Positions 23,519-30,196 of a stretch of 37,068 nt of DNA are shown piece after piece. The number at the start of each line of letters is the position of its first letter. Within the stretch, counting starts at the first letter, position 1. The notes beneath the pieces are model-generated. The model had not been told where the DNA came from, made no database searches, and saw only the letters and a list, made by a program, of their open reading frames with translations. This DNA comes from a virus: the IMG/VR virus record IMGVR_UViG_3300026184_000107, positions 1 through 37,068 of that record. The stretch is one strand, 5' to 3'. A program made the position numbers and the translations under genes.

Positions 23519-23763
23519 TGCCGCCTCCGCTCGTGGTCGCCCTCGCACTCCGCGCAGCGCTCGGCGTGCGGCACCAGGCGGATCCGCGCGGCCGGGATCG
23601 GCTCGCCGCACTCGACGCAGTGGCGCACCAGCATCCCCGACTCACGCAGCCGCTGCGCGATACGCTCCTCCTCGGCCCGGCGCGCCGCACGCAGCGAGAG
23701 CGCCCGCTCTCGGTCGCTCTGCTCGATGCGCGCCGCGCTCTCGAAATACGACTCGTCAGCCAT
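23515..23763 (-). CDS. DksA/TraR-type C4 zinc-finger protein
   Basis: An 82-residue TraR-like protein. The zinc finger is C49-x2-C52-x17-C70-x2-C73 in HCVECGEPIPAARIRLVPHA, followed by ERCAEC. An N-terminal helix with Asp/Glu precedes it. TraR family proteins insert in the RNA polymerase secondary channel and copy the effect of DksA with ppGpp. It overlaps the holin gene by 8 bases. It may tune host or late phage transcription. Confidence 0.9.
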   Translation of the reverse strand: MADESYFESAARIEQSDRERALSLRAARRAEEERIAQRLRESGMLVRHCVECGEPIPAARIRLVPHAERCAECEGDHERRRQ

Positions 23764-24202
23764 GCCGCCCGTTGACGCCCTTTATCTTCTCGACCGTGCG
23801 GTAGCCGCCGAGGCCCAGAAGCCCCAGCAGAACCGGCATCATCTGGCTCATGTCGAGCGACGGCAGCTGCACCGGATGGCCGAGCGCGGCGGCCGACCAG
23901 GAAGCGATCGGCTCCAGCACGAACTGCCACGCGAACGCCGCGCCGCAGACCCACAGCAGGAAGGGCCGCGCGCCGGCCACGAACAAATTCCCGCTCGCCG
24001 CCTCCTTGGCGTTGATGTCGGTCTGCGCCTGCACCAGCGTGGTGTAGGCGTCGATCCGCTTGAACTCGCCGCTCTGCTGCATCTTCAGCAGCTCGAGCTT
24101 GGCCTCCTTAGCCTTCTCGGGATCCGGGAAAAAATGGTCGATCAGCTTCGAGCCGATATCGCCGATGATTCCGAGCGGGTTGAGGTCGGAGAGGATGCTC
24201 AC
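23756..24202 (-). CDS. Holin of the 3TM / GTA-release family
   Basis: A 148-residue holin. It has an N-terminal amphipathic segment (LGIIGDIGSKLIDHFFPDPE), a helical linker, a first membrane span (residues about 80-101, GARPFLLWVCGAAFAWQFVL) and a second (about 119-134, SQMMPVLLGLLGLGGY), then a basic tail ending VEKIKG. This matches the Holin_3TM family. It permits endolysin action at the end of infection and lies two genes after the endolysin. Confidence 0.85.
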   Translation of the reverse strand: MSILSDLNPLGIIGDIGSKLIDHFFPDPEKAKEAKLELLKMQQSGEFKRIDAYTTLVQAQTDINAKEAASGNLFVAGARPFLLWVCGAAFAWQFVLEPIASWSAAALGHPVQLPSLDMSQMMPVLLGLLGLGGYRTVEKIKGVNGRHG

Positions 24203-24205
24203 GGG

Positions 24206-24745
24206 TCAGGCCCTCCAGTGTCCGGGGTATGCGCGGATCGCCCAGGTGACGACGTAGATGCAAACCCAGGCGGTCGCGATCTTCTCCTGCCACGCCGTCT
24301 CCTCGCGCCACTTCCACCACACGAAGGCGACCGTGACCGGGTAGGCGATCGCAAGACCGAGGAGAAGCCCGCTGTGCGCCTGGACCGCGACCAGGACCTC
24401 GAGCACCGCGGCGAGCACAAAGGCGACGCCGGCCGAGGCGAGGTGGACCCGGCGGTGTTCGCTCCCGAACAGGAACGCCCAGGTGTCGCTCAGCATCGCC
24501 ATGAGGACCGCCGCGGAGATCGTCGCGGCCAAGGCGAAGGCTGCAATGCTCAACTGGCAGCCCATGAGGAGCAGCGCGAGCGCCAGCGCGCAGAACCCCG
24601 CGTCCTCCGCGAGATGGTGTGGCCCGGTCAGGAAGTAGGAAATCGGCTCCTGGGTGACATCTACGCTCCCGTCGCGGGCGAGTTCGACGTAGCTGCAGAG
24701 GATGACGAATGCGAGGACCAGAGCGCCGATCAGGATCTCTATCAT
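24206..24745 (-). CDS. Polytopic membrane protein in the lysis cassette
   Basis: A 179-residue protein with five to six hydrophobic spans (about residues 3-22, 50-66, 69-87, 103-121, 126-145 and 157-171). It includes DVTQEPISYFLTGPHHLAED, a pattern that weakly recalls DUF998-type membrane proteins. It overlaps the endolysin stop (ATGA) and lies 3 bases before the holin gene. It may be a second lysis regulator or a host-membrane-modifying accessory protein. The family is not certain. Confidence 0.65.
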   Translation of the reverse strand: MIEILIGALVLAFVILCSYVELARDGSVDVTQEPISYFLTGPHHLAEDAGFCALALALLLMGCQLSIAAFALAATISAAVLMAMLSDTWAFLFGSEHRRVHLASAGVAFVLAAVLEVLVAVQAHSGLLLGLAIAYPVTVAFVWWKWREETAWQEKIATAWVCIYVVTWAIRAYPGHWRA

Positions 24746-25305
24746 CGGTCCCCCTGAAGCGCCTTGAAGCCGCCGTGCGCGCGTACGGTATCGACGTAGC
24801 CCTGATTCACCCACTTGCCGTCATCGCCGCGCCGCGGGCTGCCCGCGTTGTAGGCCGCCACGACGCCCTCCCAGCCGTAGTGGTCCAGGAATCGCGTCTT
24901 GAGGCTCAGTAGGTGCTGGCAGCCCCACTGCAGCCCGATGTAGGCGTCGCAGAGCGCGCCGAACGGCCGCAGGAAGCCAAGCTCGCGGGCGACCGCGCCC
25001 ATCACCTGCATCGGACCCCAGCTCATGCGCTGACCCCACCATTCCGTTGCGATGGATTCGTTATCGATCGCCGAGAAGCCATTGGGTGGCTCCGCGGCGT
25101 GAAGCTCCTCGCCGGTGAGCTCGCGGAAGGGCTTCTTGTTCGCCACGTCCCACATGTAGCGATAGCCGGGCTCGGCGCGCACCGCTCCGCGCACGCCGCT
25201 CGACTCCGTCGCGACGATCGCCGCGATCAGGGAGGCGGGCAGCCCGTATGCACGCGAACACTGCGCGATGTCGGCGGGGCTGACGGTTCCGGTGACTTGT
25301 GCCAT
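24742..25305 (-). CDS. Endolysin: lytic transglycosylase-type
   Basis: A 187-residue SLT-type lytic transglycosylase. The catalytic Glu is E34 in VATESSG. The conserved WGPMQ (residues 96-100) and AYNAG (150-154) motifs are both present. It cleaves peptidoglycan for host lysis. No signal peptide is obvious, so holin-dependent release is expected. It is the first gene of the late operon, and the late promoter element begins 30 bases upstream of its ATG. The intervening bases lack a strong ribosome binding site. Confidence 0.9.
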   Translation of the reverse strand: MAQVTGTVSPADIAQCSRAYGLPASLIAAIVATESSGVRGAVRAEPGYRYMWDVANKKPFRELTGEELHAAEPPNGFSAIDNESIATEWWGQRMSWGPMQVMGAVARELGFLRPFGALCDAYIGLQWGCQHLLSLKTRFLDHYGWEGVVAAYNAGSPRRGDDGKWVNQGYVDTVRAHGGFKALQGDR

Positions 25306-25334
25306 GCGGCCAAGGCTACGGGCCGCATGACAAG

Positions 25335-25356
25335 GGCGTAAGTGGGAAGCGGCTTC
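25335..25356 (-). promoter_or_regulatory. Putative late promoter element 1 (lysis/packaging operon)
   Basis: Plus-strand GGCGTAAGTGGGAAGCGGCT plus TC, matching 16732-16753 at 18 of 22 positions and lying the same distance (29-30 bases) from its start codon. On the minus strand, the inverted repeat GAAGCCGCTTC is followed by ACTTACGCC. It is the likely target of the Mor-like activator encoded at 26362-26763. Confidence 0.6.
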
Positions 25357-25396
25357 TAATCGGTATCGCGGATGCCGCGAGGCTCATCATAACGCC

Positions 25397-25425
25397 AAAA
25401 AAGAGGGCCGCGAACTGCGGCCCTC
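25397..25425 (-). terminator. Rho-independent terminator after the lipoprotein gene
   Basis: On the minus strand, the perfect 9-bp stem GAGGGCCGC / GCGGCCCTC with a 5-base loop is followed by six T (plus-strand A at 25397-25402). It ends the lipoprotein transcript 37 bases after its stop and separates it from the late endolysin operon, whose promoter element lies just beyond. Confidence 0.9.
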
Positions 25426-25461
25426 CGGTGGCGTGATCCGGCTAGGCCGGCATGGATTCGG

Positions 25462-26295
25462 TCAGGGATTCGACGGGAGCACCGGCCCGGGCCGAGGAGC
25501 CGAAGCGGCGCCGGTGACGGTCGGGTCGTTCTGCATCACCTGGCGCACCTCGGTCATCTGGAACGGCTGCGCAGGCGTGTTGCAGCCCGACTGGTACTGC
25601 CAGGTCGAGGCCGCCTGGACGCTCGTCGCCGCGGCCGCCGCAGGCACATACCAGTAGTAGGCGGGGTTGGAGTAGTCGCTCGGCGTCATCACGCCCGCCT
25701 GCGGGTTCAGCGTGAAGACGACGCCGGCGATGAACGCCGCCACCGAGTAGCCGGAGTTGCCGTTGACATACATCGTCCCGGTGCAGCCGGTTCCGGTGAA
25801 ATAGGTCTGCGCGGCGAAGCCCGAGGCGTGCGGCTCCTGGATGTAGCCGTTCCCGCTCGCCGACGCCTCGGACACATCCAGGTAGTAGCCGTCGCAGGTG
25901 GACACGCTAAGGATGCTGCTGGTGAGCGCATCGGCCGAATCCGGGTGCCCCTGCACCGTCCAGGTGCAGCTCGCCGTCGTCGAGCTCGCCGTTGCGTAGG
26001 TAATGCCCCGCGTGGTGGCCCCGGATCCGCCGCTGGAGACGGCGAGCTTGAGCTTCGCAGCGCTCTGCACGCTCGCGAGCTGGGACTGCAGCGTCTGGAT
26101 GGTTGCCGCCTGGCTCGAGATCTGCGCCTTGAGCGGCGCGACGGCCGAGGCGATCGCCGCGGTCATCTGCGCCTGGGTCACATAGCCCGAGTCGTCGTCC
26201 GCCCGGCTCGACCCGCCGTTGCAGGCGCTCACCAGGGCCCCGACGGCGAGCGACGCCGCCACGGTAATCAGTGCTCTCTTGAAGATCGTATTCAC
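25462..26295 (-). CDS. Outer-membrane-type lipoprotein, probable moron
   Basis: A 277-residue lipoprotein. It has a basic start, a hydrophobic core and a lipobox LVSAC with the lipidated Cys at residue 25. Asn at +2 gives no inner-membrane Asp retention signal, so outer membrane sorting is possible. A Gly/Ser/Asp linker, a coiled coil (residues about 42-78, AMTAAIASAVAPLKAQISSQ) and a C-terminal beta-rich domain with four cysteines follow. GTG is the start. It lies between the Mor-like activator and the late operon with its own terminator. Such lipoproteins often block re-infection at the cell surface; this is inference. Confidence 0.85.
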   Translation of the reverse strand: MNTIFKRALITVAASLAVGALVSACNGGSSRADDDSGYVTQAQMTAAIASAVAPLKAQISSQAATIQTLQSQLASVQSAAKLKLAVSSGGSGATTRGITYATASSTTASCTWTVQGHPDSADALTSSILSVSTCDGYYLDVSEASASGNGYIQEPHASGFAAQTYFTGTGCTGTMYVNGNSGYSVAAFIAGVVFTLNPQAGVMTPSDYSNPAYYWYVPAAAAATSVQAASTWQYQSGCNTPAQPFQMTEVRQVMQNDPTVTGAASAPRPGPVLPSNP

Positions 26296-26309
26296 GGTTT
26301 CATACCCCC

Positions 26310-26328
26310 AAAGTGCCGGATTCCCGGC
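26310..26328 (-). promoter_or_regulatory. Possible activator-type promoter of the lipoprotein gene
   Basis: On the minus strand, the inverted repeat GCCGG/CCGGC around GAAT is followed by ACTTTGGGGG. This has the same inverted-repeat-then-ACTT order as the two late elements but a different sequence, and it lies 15 rather than 30 bases from the start codon. It may be a variant Mor site or an unrelated hairpin. Confidence 0.3.
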
Positions 26329-26338
26329 GTTCGCGTTT

Positions 26339-26354
26339 GCGGCCGTGCGGCCGC
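26339..26354 (-). terminator. Hairpin after the early operon
   Basis: GCGGCC and GGCCGC form a 6-bp GC stem around GTGC, 8 bases after the stop of the Mor-like gene. No U-run follows, so it is a weak terminator or an mRNA 3' end protection structure. It would partly separate early from middle transcripts. Confidence 0.35.
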
Positions 26355-26361
26355 GCCTCCC

Positions 26362-26763
26362 TCAGTCCGACGTTGCGAACAGGTCGAACTGGGGATCATA
26401 CCCACGCTCGCGGGCCCGCTGGATGGCCAGCGTCACGCCGCGCATGGTGAGTTCGTGCTTCTCGGCGAGCTCGGAGATGCTGCGGCCCGCCTCGTGTTCC
26501 TCGGCGATCGCCCGGTCGCGCATCGCCTGGACGAGCTTTCTGACGCGCGGGATCTCGACGGTCTCGCGCGGGTACTGGCCGATCAGCCAGCGAAAGGCAT
26601 GGCGCCCGAGGCGCCTCTCGATCTCGTGCCCCGGCACGTAGCGCTCGGGCACATACAGGCGCCGGCCGCCGAGCCAGCGCGCGAGCGCAAGCGCCGGCGA
26701 GACGCCGTGCGATTCGGCCAGCTCTCCGAGTATCCCGGGCAGCTCCAGATCGGCCTCAGTCAC
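26362..26763 (-). CDS. Mor/C-family transcription activator
   Basis: A 133-residue activator of the Mu Mor family. Evidence: an N-terminal helical dimer part, RRLYVPERYVPG, and a C-terminal helix-turn-helix (AEEHEAGRSISELAEKHELT, then MRGVTLAIQRARERG; about residues 90-120). Mor and C dimers bind inverted repeats upstream of middle and late promoters and recruit RNA polymerase. Only one such gene is seen here, so it probably drives both late operons. The start is GTG 26763, overlapping the preceding gene by 8 bases. It is the last gene of the early operon. Confidence 0.9.
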   Translation of the reverse strand: MTEADLELPGILGELAESHGVSPALALARWLGGRRLYVPERYVPGHEIERRLGRHAFRWLIGQYPRETVEIPRVRKLVQAMRDRAIAEEHEAGRSISELAEKHELTMRGVTLAIQRARERGYDPQFDLFATSD

Positions 26764-27289
26764 GGTTTCCCCCTTCGCCGCGGCGTGAGAGTTGGGCGTT
26801 TCCGCGTTCCTGGCTGCGGCGGTAGAGCGCATCGAGGCGCGCTTCGGCCTCGGCGTTGCCGCGCGGATCCTCGGCCGGGAGGCCGGGCTCGGGCCGCGTC
26901 GGCGCGCTCTCCGCGCGCTTGGTCGCCAGCGAAAAGACGGTCTGGTACAGGTAGCCGTGGCCGGTGAGCGGCAGGTCCAGGAGGTCGCGGCGCGTGACCA
27001 TCTGCTCGAGCGCCGCGCGCCACACGCTCGCGGGCGCCGGCGCCTGCTGGCGAGCCCGGCGGATAATCCCCGATTGAACGGCCTTCGAAAGCTCCTCGAC
27101 GATGGCTGCAACCCGGCGCCAGGCGAGCGCGCGGCCCTCGTGCCGGAAGAGCCCGGCGTACTGCAGCGCCAGCTCGCCCAGCTGCGGCGGCAGCGCCGCC
27201 ACGGCCTGGCAGGCCCGGCGCGCATCGGCGTCGGTGAGCGCGGCCTCGAGCGCGAAGCGGGCGAAACACACGGGGCACGTCACCTGCAT
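26756..27289 (-). CDS. Early protein with N-terminal CxxC motif
   Basis: A 177-residue protein starting MQVTCPVCFARFALEAALTD, a half zinc-ribbon, followed by helices (ARRACQAVAALPPQLGELAL, then LFRHEGRALAWRRVAAIVEE) and a disordered Arg/Glu C-terminus. The same type of gene is common next to gp16-like genes in transposable siphoviruses; its function is not known. It overlaps the GemA-like gene by 1 base (TAATG) and the Mor-like gene by 8 bases. Confidence 0.7.
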   Translation of the reverse strand: MQVTCPVCFARFALEAALTDADARRACQAVAALPPQLGELALQYAGLFRHEGRALAWRRVAAIVEELSKAVQSGIIRRARQQAPAPASVWRAALEQMVTRRDLLDLPLTGHGYLYQTVFSLATKRAESAPTRPEPGLPAEDPRGNAEAEARLDALYRRSQERGNAQLSRRGEGGNRD

Positions 27290-27855
27290 TACGCGCGGCT
27301 CCGACGCCGCTGGTCGATCTCCAGCGCCGCGATCAGGTCATGCAGCTGCCAGGCGACCAGGTGTTCCCACCGATCCACATGGAACATGTGCCGCGCCATC
27401 GAGTCGGCGTAGCGGTGCCCGCGGCCGTTCGCGGCAAGCATCGCGCAGACCTTTCGGCCCATCCGCCAGCGCCCCTCCGGCAGCGTGATGCGGGGCTGGA
27501 CCCAGCGGCCGCGCGGGATGCGCTCGGGCAGCCGGCTCGCCAGGTGCTTGATCAACTGTCCGCGCTCCCAGCTGTCCAGTTCGCGCGCGGTGCGCGTGCG
27601 GCCGCGGCTGAACATTCCGACGAGGCTCCGGTAGTCGTCCTCGATGAGACGCAGGTCGCGCTTCAAGGCGTGGATGCGGGCCAGTTCGCGCCGGCGCTTG
27701 TCCTGTGGCTCGTGCATGATCACCTCCAGCCGCTGGGCGTCGCGGCGCAGGAAACGTGCCCGGTCTCGGTCGGCCGCGCTCGCGAAGGGGCCGCGCTCCA
27801 TGCGCGACGCCTGCTCGTAGAGCTCGCGGATCCGCTGGGTGAGATCGAGGCTCAC
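27289..27855 (-). CDS. gemA: GemA / Mu gp16-like regulatory protein
   Basis: A 188-residue protein of the gp16/GemA (DUF1018) family: RIHALKRDLRLIEDDYRSLV (residues about 60-79), then SRGRTRTARELDSWERGQLI and the C-terminal helix HLVAWQLHDLIAALEI. In Mu this protein modulates host gene expression and DNA topology; the mechanism is unclear. It starts at GTG (27855), overlapping the preceding gene by 4 bases. The larger frame upstream is a shadow. Confidence 0.8.
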   Translation of the reverse strand: MSLDLTQRIRELYEQASRMERGPFASAADRDRARFLRRDAQRLEVIMHEPQDKRRRELARIHALKRDLRLIEDDYRSLVGMFSRGRTRTARELDSWERGQLIKHLASRLPERIPRGRWVQPRITLPEGRWRMGRKVCAMLAANGRGHRYADSMARHMFHVDRWEHLVAWQLHDLIAALEIDQRRRSRA

Positions 27856-28085
27856 CGGCGCCCCCGCTTCGTCACCGGGAGCGGCTTGTAGGTGTAGGTC
27901 AGGCCCGCGCCCTTGAGCCGGTGCTGGACGGATCCACCGCACCGGGCGCAGAGCACGGTCGCGCTGCAGCTCCCGTCCTTCTTCGCCAGGAACAGCTGCA
28001 GGTAGAAATTGCGCGAATGCCCGAGCGCGAAGCACGCGACGCGCCGCGCGGTCTTGCCAATGCGCTGGCGCCGGTCAGTGGACAT
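27852..28085 (-). CDS. Small basic protein with CxxC motif
   Basis: A 77-residue basic protein, starting MSTDRRQRIGKTARRVACFA, with a CARCGG knuckle (residues about 46-51) and a Lys/Arg-rich C-terminus. A zinc-binding knuckle of this kind plus positive charge suggests nucleic acid binding. It overlaps the gene before it by 11 bases and the GemA-like gene by 4. I do not recognise a family. Confidence 0.6.
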   Translation of the reverse strand: MSTDRRQRIGKTARRVACFALGHSRNFYLQLFLAKKDGSCSATVLCARCGGSVQHRLKGAGLTYTYKPLPVTKRGRR

Positions 28086-28461
28086 GCTTGCCTCGCAGCG
28101 TTCCGCCGGCCGCCAGCCGCTGGCCGCCGACCAGGTGGTACAGGTCGGCCTTGACCGAGATCGGATCCCCGCAGCGCTCGCAGTGGCTCTTGATCGCCCG
28201 CAGCGACGCGAGTTCGAAGGTCAGGTCCACCTTCACCGCATGCCCGCGGGCCATGCAGACGAGACGGCGCCAGGCTTTGCGGGCCGGCTGCAGCCAGCCG
28301 CCGATCGGGCGAGCGCTCCGGAGCGCCTTGCGGATGTCCCCGGCCCAGCCGACGGCGAGGAAGACCAGGATCAGGCAGATCGCGAGCGCCCAAATGGTGA
28401 GGGCGATCCATCCCGCGACGTAGGCCGCGTCGCTCAGCACATGGAAAAACGTAGCCATCAC
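28075..28461 (-). CDS. Membrane protein with zinc-knuckle C-terminus
   Basis: A 128-residue protein with an N-terminal membrane span (AAYVAGWIALTIWALAICLI, residues about 12-38), then a basic domain and a CxxC knuckle (SHCERCGDPI, about residues 92-101). Start is GTG 28461 or ATG 28458, both overlapping the Gam-like stop. An early, membrane-bound, zinc-binding protein could act on host envelope or replication; the function is unknown. Confidence 0.6.
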   Translation of the reverse strand: MMATFFHVLSDAAYVAGWIALTIWALAICLILVFLAVGWAGDIRKALRSARPIGGWLQPARKAWRRLVCMARGHAVKVDLTFELASLRAIKSHCERCGDPISVKADLYHLVGGQRLAAGGTLRGKHVH

Positions 28462-28994
28462 TTCACCTCCAGGTGTCGGGCGGCGCCCGCGATCAGCTTG
28501 TCGACGTCGGGGTCCACGGCCTTGACGAGCGGCACGTCGGAGTCCTCGACGATGCCGATGCCGAGGCGCTTTAGATCGCCGACCTGCAGGTCCTTGACCG
28601 CCTGCAGGTCCACTTCCTCCTGCACGCGGATCAGGAGCTCGGCCTGCTCTTCCGGAAGGAGCCTGCGGATACGCGCGATGGTGCGTTCCTGGTCGCTCAC
28701 CTCGACCTTGCCGCGTTGCTTGCGCAGGCCGAACTTGATGCCGTAGGCCACGCGGGTCTTCGGCTTGTCGAAAAGGTGCGTGCTCTCGGCAATCATCGCC
28801 TCGAGCGCGGTCCGGTACTCGATCGTCTTTCCGAGCAGGCAGCGGATGTGGTCGGCGTGCTTGGCGCGCACGTCCTGGAGTTCGCGCTCGGCCTCGGTCG
28901 CCGCGGCCGCAAGTTCCGTCCGGACCCGGGCGAAGCGCTCCGCCAGCTCCTCCATCCGATCCATTTCGGTCATCTTCTCGGCTGGTCTGCTCAC
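28458..28994 (-). CDS. gam: Gam-like host-nuclease inhibitor (Mu Gam family)
   Basis: A 178-residue protein, close to Mu Gam in length (174). After an N-terminal coiled coil (RMEELAERFARVRTELAAAA) comes the family-like core: KTRVAYGIKFGLRKQRGKVE, then VSDQERTIARIRRLLPEEQA, VQEEVDLQAVKDL and LKRLGIGIVEDSDV. Mu Gam binds DNA ends as a Ku-like dimer and protects phage DNA from exonucleases. It starts at GTG 28994. The core similarity is clear at the motif level but not proven by alignment. Confidence 0.75.
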   Translation of the reverse strand: MSRPAEKMTEMDRMEELAERFARVRTELAAAATEAERELQDVRAKHADHIRCLLGKTIEYRTALEAMIAESTHLFDKPKTRVAYGIKFGLRKQRGKVEVSDQERTIARIRRLLPEEQAELLIRVQEEVDLQAVKDLQVGDLKRLGIGIVEDSDVPLVKAVDPDVDKLIAGAARHLEVK

Positions 28995-29377
28995 GCGCGC
29001 ACCTCCTTTCTCGGTCGCATCCAAATGCCGTTCTCGTGTTCTTCCAGCAGCCCGCGCAGCCGCAGATACCGGCACGCGGTCTCGAATGTCTCTCGGTCCT
29101 CGGCGTCGCGCGGCGCGCGCCACCAGGCGTTGCGGAAGCGCTCCAGCTCGGAGTCGCCTGCGCCGGGATGCATGTGCCCGCAGGTGGTGATGTCGGCCTG
29201 GGCGGCCGACTCGGCGAGTTCGCGCTCCAGGCGTGCGATCTGCGGATCGAGTTGGCGCCGGGCTTCGATCAGCTCGCCGTCTTGCGCGACCGGCTCGTGC
29301 TGGCAGCCGGTTACGTAGCCGCGATTCGGGGCGTCGTAGATCCCCGCGCCGCAGACGTGGCATTGATAGTTGTTCAC
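28991..29377 (-). CDS. Early protein with N-terminal zinc-binding region
   Basis: A 128-residue protein. The N-terminus holds CHVCGAGIYDAPNRGYVTGC followed by QHE, so C6, C9 and C25 with H27 may bind one metal. It continues into a coiled coil (residues about 35-60) and a second CGHMHPG. GTG 29377 starts it in a GTGA overlap. The family is not recognised. A regulatory or nucleic-acid-binding role is possible. Confidence 0.62.
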   Translation of the reverse strand: MNNYQCHVCGAGIYDAPNRGYVTGCQHEPVAQDGELIEARRQLDPQIARLERELAESAAQADITTCGHMHPGAGDSELERFRNAWWRAPRDAEDRETFETACRYLRLRGLLEEHENGIWMRPRKEVRA

Positions 29378-29667
29378 CGTCTCCCTCCACAGCCGGCCTC
29401 GAGCCGGCGCTTGGCGATCTCACCGTAGGCGCGGCGCAGCGTTCGATCGCCCTGGATGCGAGCCCAGCGGATCGCGCGCCATCCCTGCGGCGAGACGAAG
29501 ACCACCCACTCCGGGCGCCGGCACTCGGTCAGCGCGATCGCGGTAGGCGTGAAAGCTGGCGCGCGGCGCTCCCGCAGCGTCGAGCCGAACAGGACGCCGC
29601 CGGCGAAGGCGCAGCCCAGGACGAGGGCCAGCAGGATCGCGGTGCTCTGGCGGCCGCGGAAGCTCAT
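29374..29667 (-). CDS. Small membrane-anchored early protein
   Basis: A 97-residue protein with a basic N-terminus and one hydrophobic segment (STAILLALVLGCAFAGGVLF, residues about 8-28), possibly a signal anchor. The remainder is soluble with a Cys (TECRRPEW) and ends CGGRR. ATG 29667 is used, since the longer frame upstream is a shadow of the next gene. It overlaps both neighbours. A periplasmic-facing accessory role is inference. Confidence 0.6.
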   Translation of the reverse strand: MSFRGRQSTAILLALVLGCAFAGGVLFGSTLRERRAPAFTPTAIALTECRRPEWVVFVSPQGWRAIRWARIQGDRTLRRAYGEIAKRRLEAGCGGRR

Positions 29668-29855
29668 GCTTTCCCCCAGTCGCGGCAGACAGCGCGCGCA
29701 CGGGTCGCGAAGTTGTGGCGCAAGCATTGGCGTCCCGAGCCGGTAGAGCGCGACAGATGCACGCAGTTGGCGCAGGTGCTCGCGCCCACCGCCGGGGCCC
29801 AGGCGGCGCGGGCACGTTGCTGCTCGACCCAGCTGCCGGACGGATCCGCCTTCAC
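29664..29855 (-). CDS. Small cysteine-rich early protein
   Basis: A 63-residue protein from GTG 29855. Its four cysteines (CANC, then C and C at residues about 50 and 58) with histidines (CVHLS, RHNFA) suggest metal binding. Pattern CANCVHLSRSTGSGRQCLRH. This is similar in style to the small phage proteins with CxxC-x(12)-C-x(8)-C seen in many Mu-like early regions. Overlaps with both neighbours indicate coupled translation. Confidence 0.62.
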   Translation of the reverse strand: MKADPSGSWVEQQRARAAWAPAVGASTCANCVHLSRSTGSGRQCLRHNFATRARAVCRDWGKA

Positions 29856-30196
29856 GACGGCAACCGGTGCTGGCCGACCAGGTCCGGGATGGCCTGCTTG
29901 GTCATCGCCGAGACCTGGCGCAGGCTCTTCATGGCCCGCTCGGTGAGATAGGCGCAGGAGTCGAGCAGCTCTTCCTCGCTGGCGGCCAGGAAGTAGCCGC
30001 TCGCCGGGTGCGCGCAGACGTGGTGGCCCTCGAGGCGCAACTCCTCGACCAGGTGGCGCACCTGGCGCTCGGCGCCGGCGTCGGGCAGGAGATCCCCGCG
30101 GACCTCCTGGACGAGCTTGCGCACACTCGCGCCGTTTTCGCGGCCGATGTGGCGGCTGAGCGCCACGAGCAGCTGGTGGCGGCTGATCCGGCTCAT
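29852..30196 (-). CDS. Winged-helix-like early protein
   Basis: A 114-residue protein beginning MSRISRHQLLVALSRHIGRE with a winged-helix pattern (ASVRKLVQEVRG, then RQVRHLVEELRLEGHHVCAH, wing PASGYFLAASEEE). A C-terminal helix ends DLVGQHRLPS. DNA binding is probable from the fold-like pattern; the target is unknown. It overlaps the regulator before it by 4 bases. The type is common in transposable siphovirus early regions. Confidence 0.66.
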   Translation of the reverse strand: MSRISRHQLLVALSRHIGRENGASVRKLVQEVRGDLLPDAGAERQVRHLVEELRLEGHHVCAHPASGYFLAASEEELLDSCAYLTERAMKSLRQVSAMTKQAIPDLVGQHRLPS

